Of a stretch of 64,000 nucleotides of DNA, positions 63,441-64,000 are shown one piece after another. Position numbers and translations under genes: made by a program. Position 1 is the stretch's first letter. Each line of letters opens with the position of its first letter. The notes under the pieces are model-generated. The model was given only the letters and a program-made list of their open reading frames with translations. It searched no databases and was not told the origin of the DNA. This DNA comes from Gammaproteobacteria bacterium (GTDB taxonomy: Bacteria > Pseudomonadota > Gammaproteobacteria > Enterobacterales > Alteromonadaceae), in contig JAFLDV010000001.1 of NCBI GenBank assembly GCA_017302255.1, positions 1 to 64,000 of the forward strand, in the 5' to 3' direction.

Positions 63441-63475
63441 CTTTCACTTAGTTAGAATATCTTTCGAAACGAAAG
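63441..63475. promoter_or_regulatory. Possible DeoR-family operator
   Basis: CTTTCGAAACGAAAG (63461-63475) is a perfect inverted repeat of CTTTCG, and another CTTTC lies exactly 20 bp earlier (63441). DeoR-family repressors often use repeats of this TTTCG kind. It is 59 nt before the DeoR-type gene, so autoregulation is possible. Confidence 0.5.
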
Positions 63476-63533
63476 TTAGTCGGTAAAACGAAGACTAATC
63501 ACCGCAACTGTAATCTTGCTGAGCGTGCAACGG

Positions 63534-64000
63534 ATGAATAAACGCAATACCCAACAACGACGTCGCGCCATTTTGGATTTACTAGAAATCCAAGGTGAGG
63601 TCAGTGTTGATGAGCTCGCCGCGCAGTTTAGTACCTCAGAAGTCACCATCCGCAAAGATTTAACTGCCTTAGAAGACAATGGTTTATTGTTACGTCGTTA
63701 CGGCGGGGCTGTGCAGTTGCCACACGAATTCATGGCAGAACCTGTCCTTGAGAAAATCTCCGAGCGCAAACAAGCACTGGCCAAAGCCGCTGCGAGCTTA
63801 ATTCGTGATCATTATCGCATTATCATCGACAGTGGCAGCACTACTGCCGCATTATTGCCAGAGCTTTCGGCGAAACAAGGTTTGGTGGTGATGACCAACT
63901 CGTTATTTATCGCCAATAGCTTACGAGAATTAGAACATGAGCCCAAATTGCTGATGACCGGCGGCAGTTGGGACGCGCAGTCAGAGTCATTTCAAGGACA
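63534..64000 (+). CDS. DeoR/GlpR-family transcriptional repressor (3' end outside window)
   Basis: The visible 155 residues give an N-terminal winged helix-turn-helix (RRRAILDLLEIQGEVSVDELA, then AQFSTSEVTIRKDLTALED) with the DeoR signature ending in LLLRRYGGAV. The start of the sugar-phosphate-binding domain follows (SLIRDHYRIIIDSGSTTAAL, then MTNSL). Members respond to phosphorylated sugars. The inducer cannot be named because the regulated operon lies outside. An in-frame GTG at 63525 is an alternative start. Confidence 0.9.
   Translation, partial: MNKRNTQQRRRAILDLLEIQGEVSVDELAAQFSTSEVTIRKDLTALEDNGLLLRRYGGAVQLPHEFMAEPVLEKISERKQALAKAAASLIRDHYRIIIDSGSTTAALLPELSAKQGLVVMTNSLFIANSLRELEHEPKLLMTGGSWDAQSESFQG

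Overview
The window comes from a gammaproteobacterium. The conserved thrU-tyrU-glyT-thrT-tuf, secE-nusG, rplKAJL-rpoBC, str, S10, spc and alpha cluster, the leuABCD operon with a leader-peptide attenuator, and a glrK-qseG-glrR-like locus all point there. Medium GC, a tRNA-Trp between tuf and secE, a CoA-hydrolase/GNAT fusion and a PsrA-like operator suggest the Alteromonadales/Chromatiales side (Rheinheimera/Alishewanella-like). That lineage call is an inference from gene content and protein similarity as I remember it.

Layout. Bases 1-83 are the 3' end of a 5S rRNA, followed by its terminator and a 450-bp tract of decayed duplications of that operon tail. A DUF2062 gene (minus) and the plus-strand genes CoA-hydrolase/GNAT, HDAC-family deacetylase, murB, birA and coaX follow. 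From 7465 to 41802 lies the translation/transcription supercluster: four tRNAs, tuf, tRNA-Trp, secE-nusG, rplKA, rplJL-rpoBC, rpsL-rpsG-fusA-tuf, an interposed acyl-CoA dehydrogenase, then the S10, spc (with secY) and alpha operons. Recognisable promoters (TTTACA-17-TATAAT before rplJ, TTGACA-17-TAGAAT before rpsL), an L10 leader, an rplL-rpoB attenuator, an S10 leader and the S4-binding alpha-operon pseudoknot sit where E. coli has them. The two tuf genes differ at only five synonymous sites, all within the first 30 codons.

From 41.9 to 50.7 kb is an accessory stretch: a TRIC-family channel, a secreted M4 metalloprotease, an HD-GYP protein, an S41 lipoprotein peptidase, a small lipoprotein, and a cyclase/TPR gene that appears split by a frameshift. 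The leuABCD operon (minus) follows with a 27-codon Leu-rich leader peptide and attenuator, then tRNA-Leu(UAA) and an adenosine deaminase.

The most interesting non-textbook part is 57.4-62.9 kb. A sigma-54-type promoter (GG-N10-GC) with two near-consensus GlrR-like sites and a long 5' hairpin precedes a 64-residue, highly codon-biased, single-span membrane protein. It lies just upstream of glrK-qseG-glrR, which encode a sensor kinase, a lipoprotein and a sigma-54 activator. In E. coli this position is held by the sRNA gene glmY. Downstream of a DUF2288 gene, a Fur-box-like sequence overlaps a good promoter on the minus strand, and about 110 bp further on is a strong intrinsic terminator with no convincing ORF: a candidate iron-responsive sRNA. 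A frameshifted small minus-strand gene, a thioredoxin-fold protein and the start of a DeoR-family repressor complete the window.
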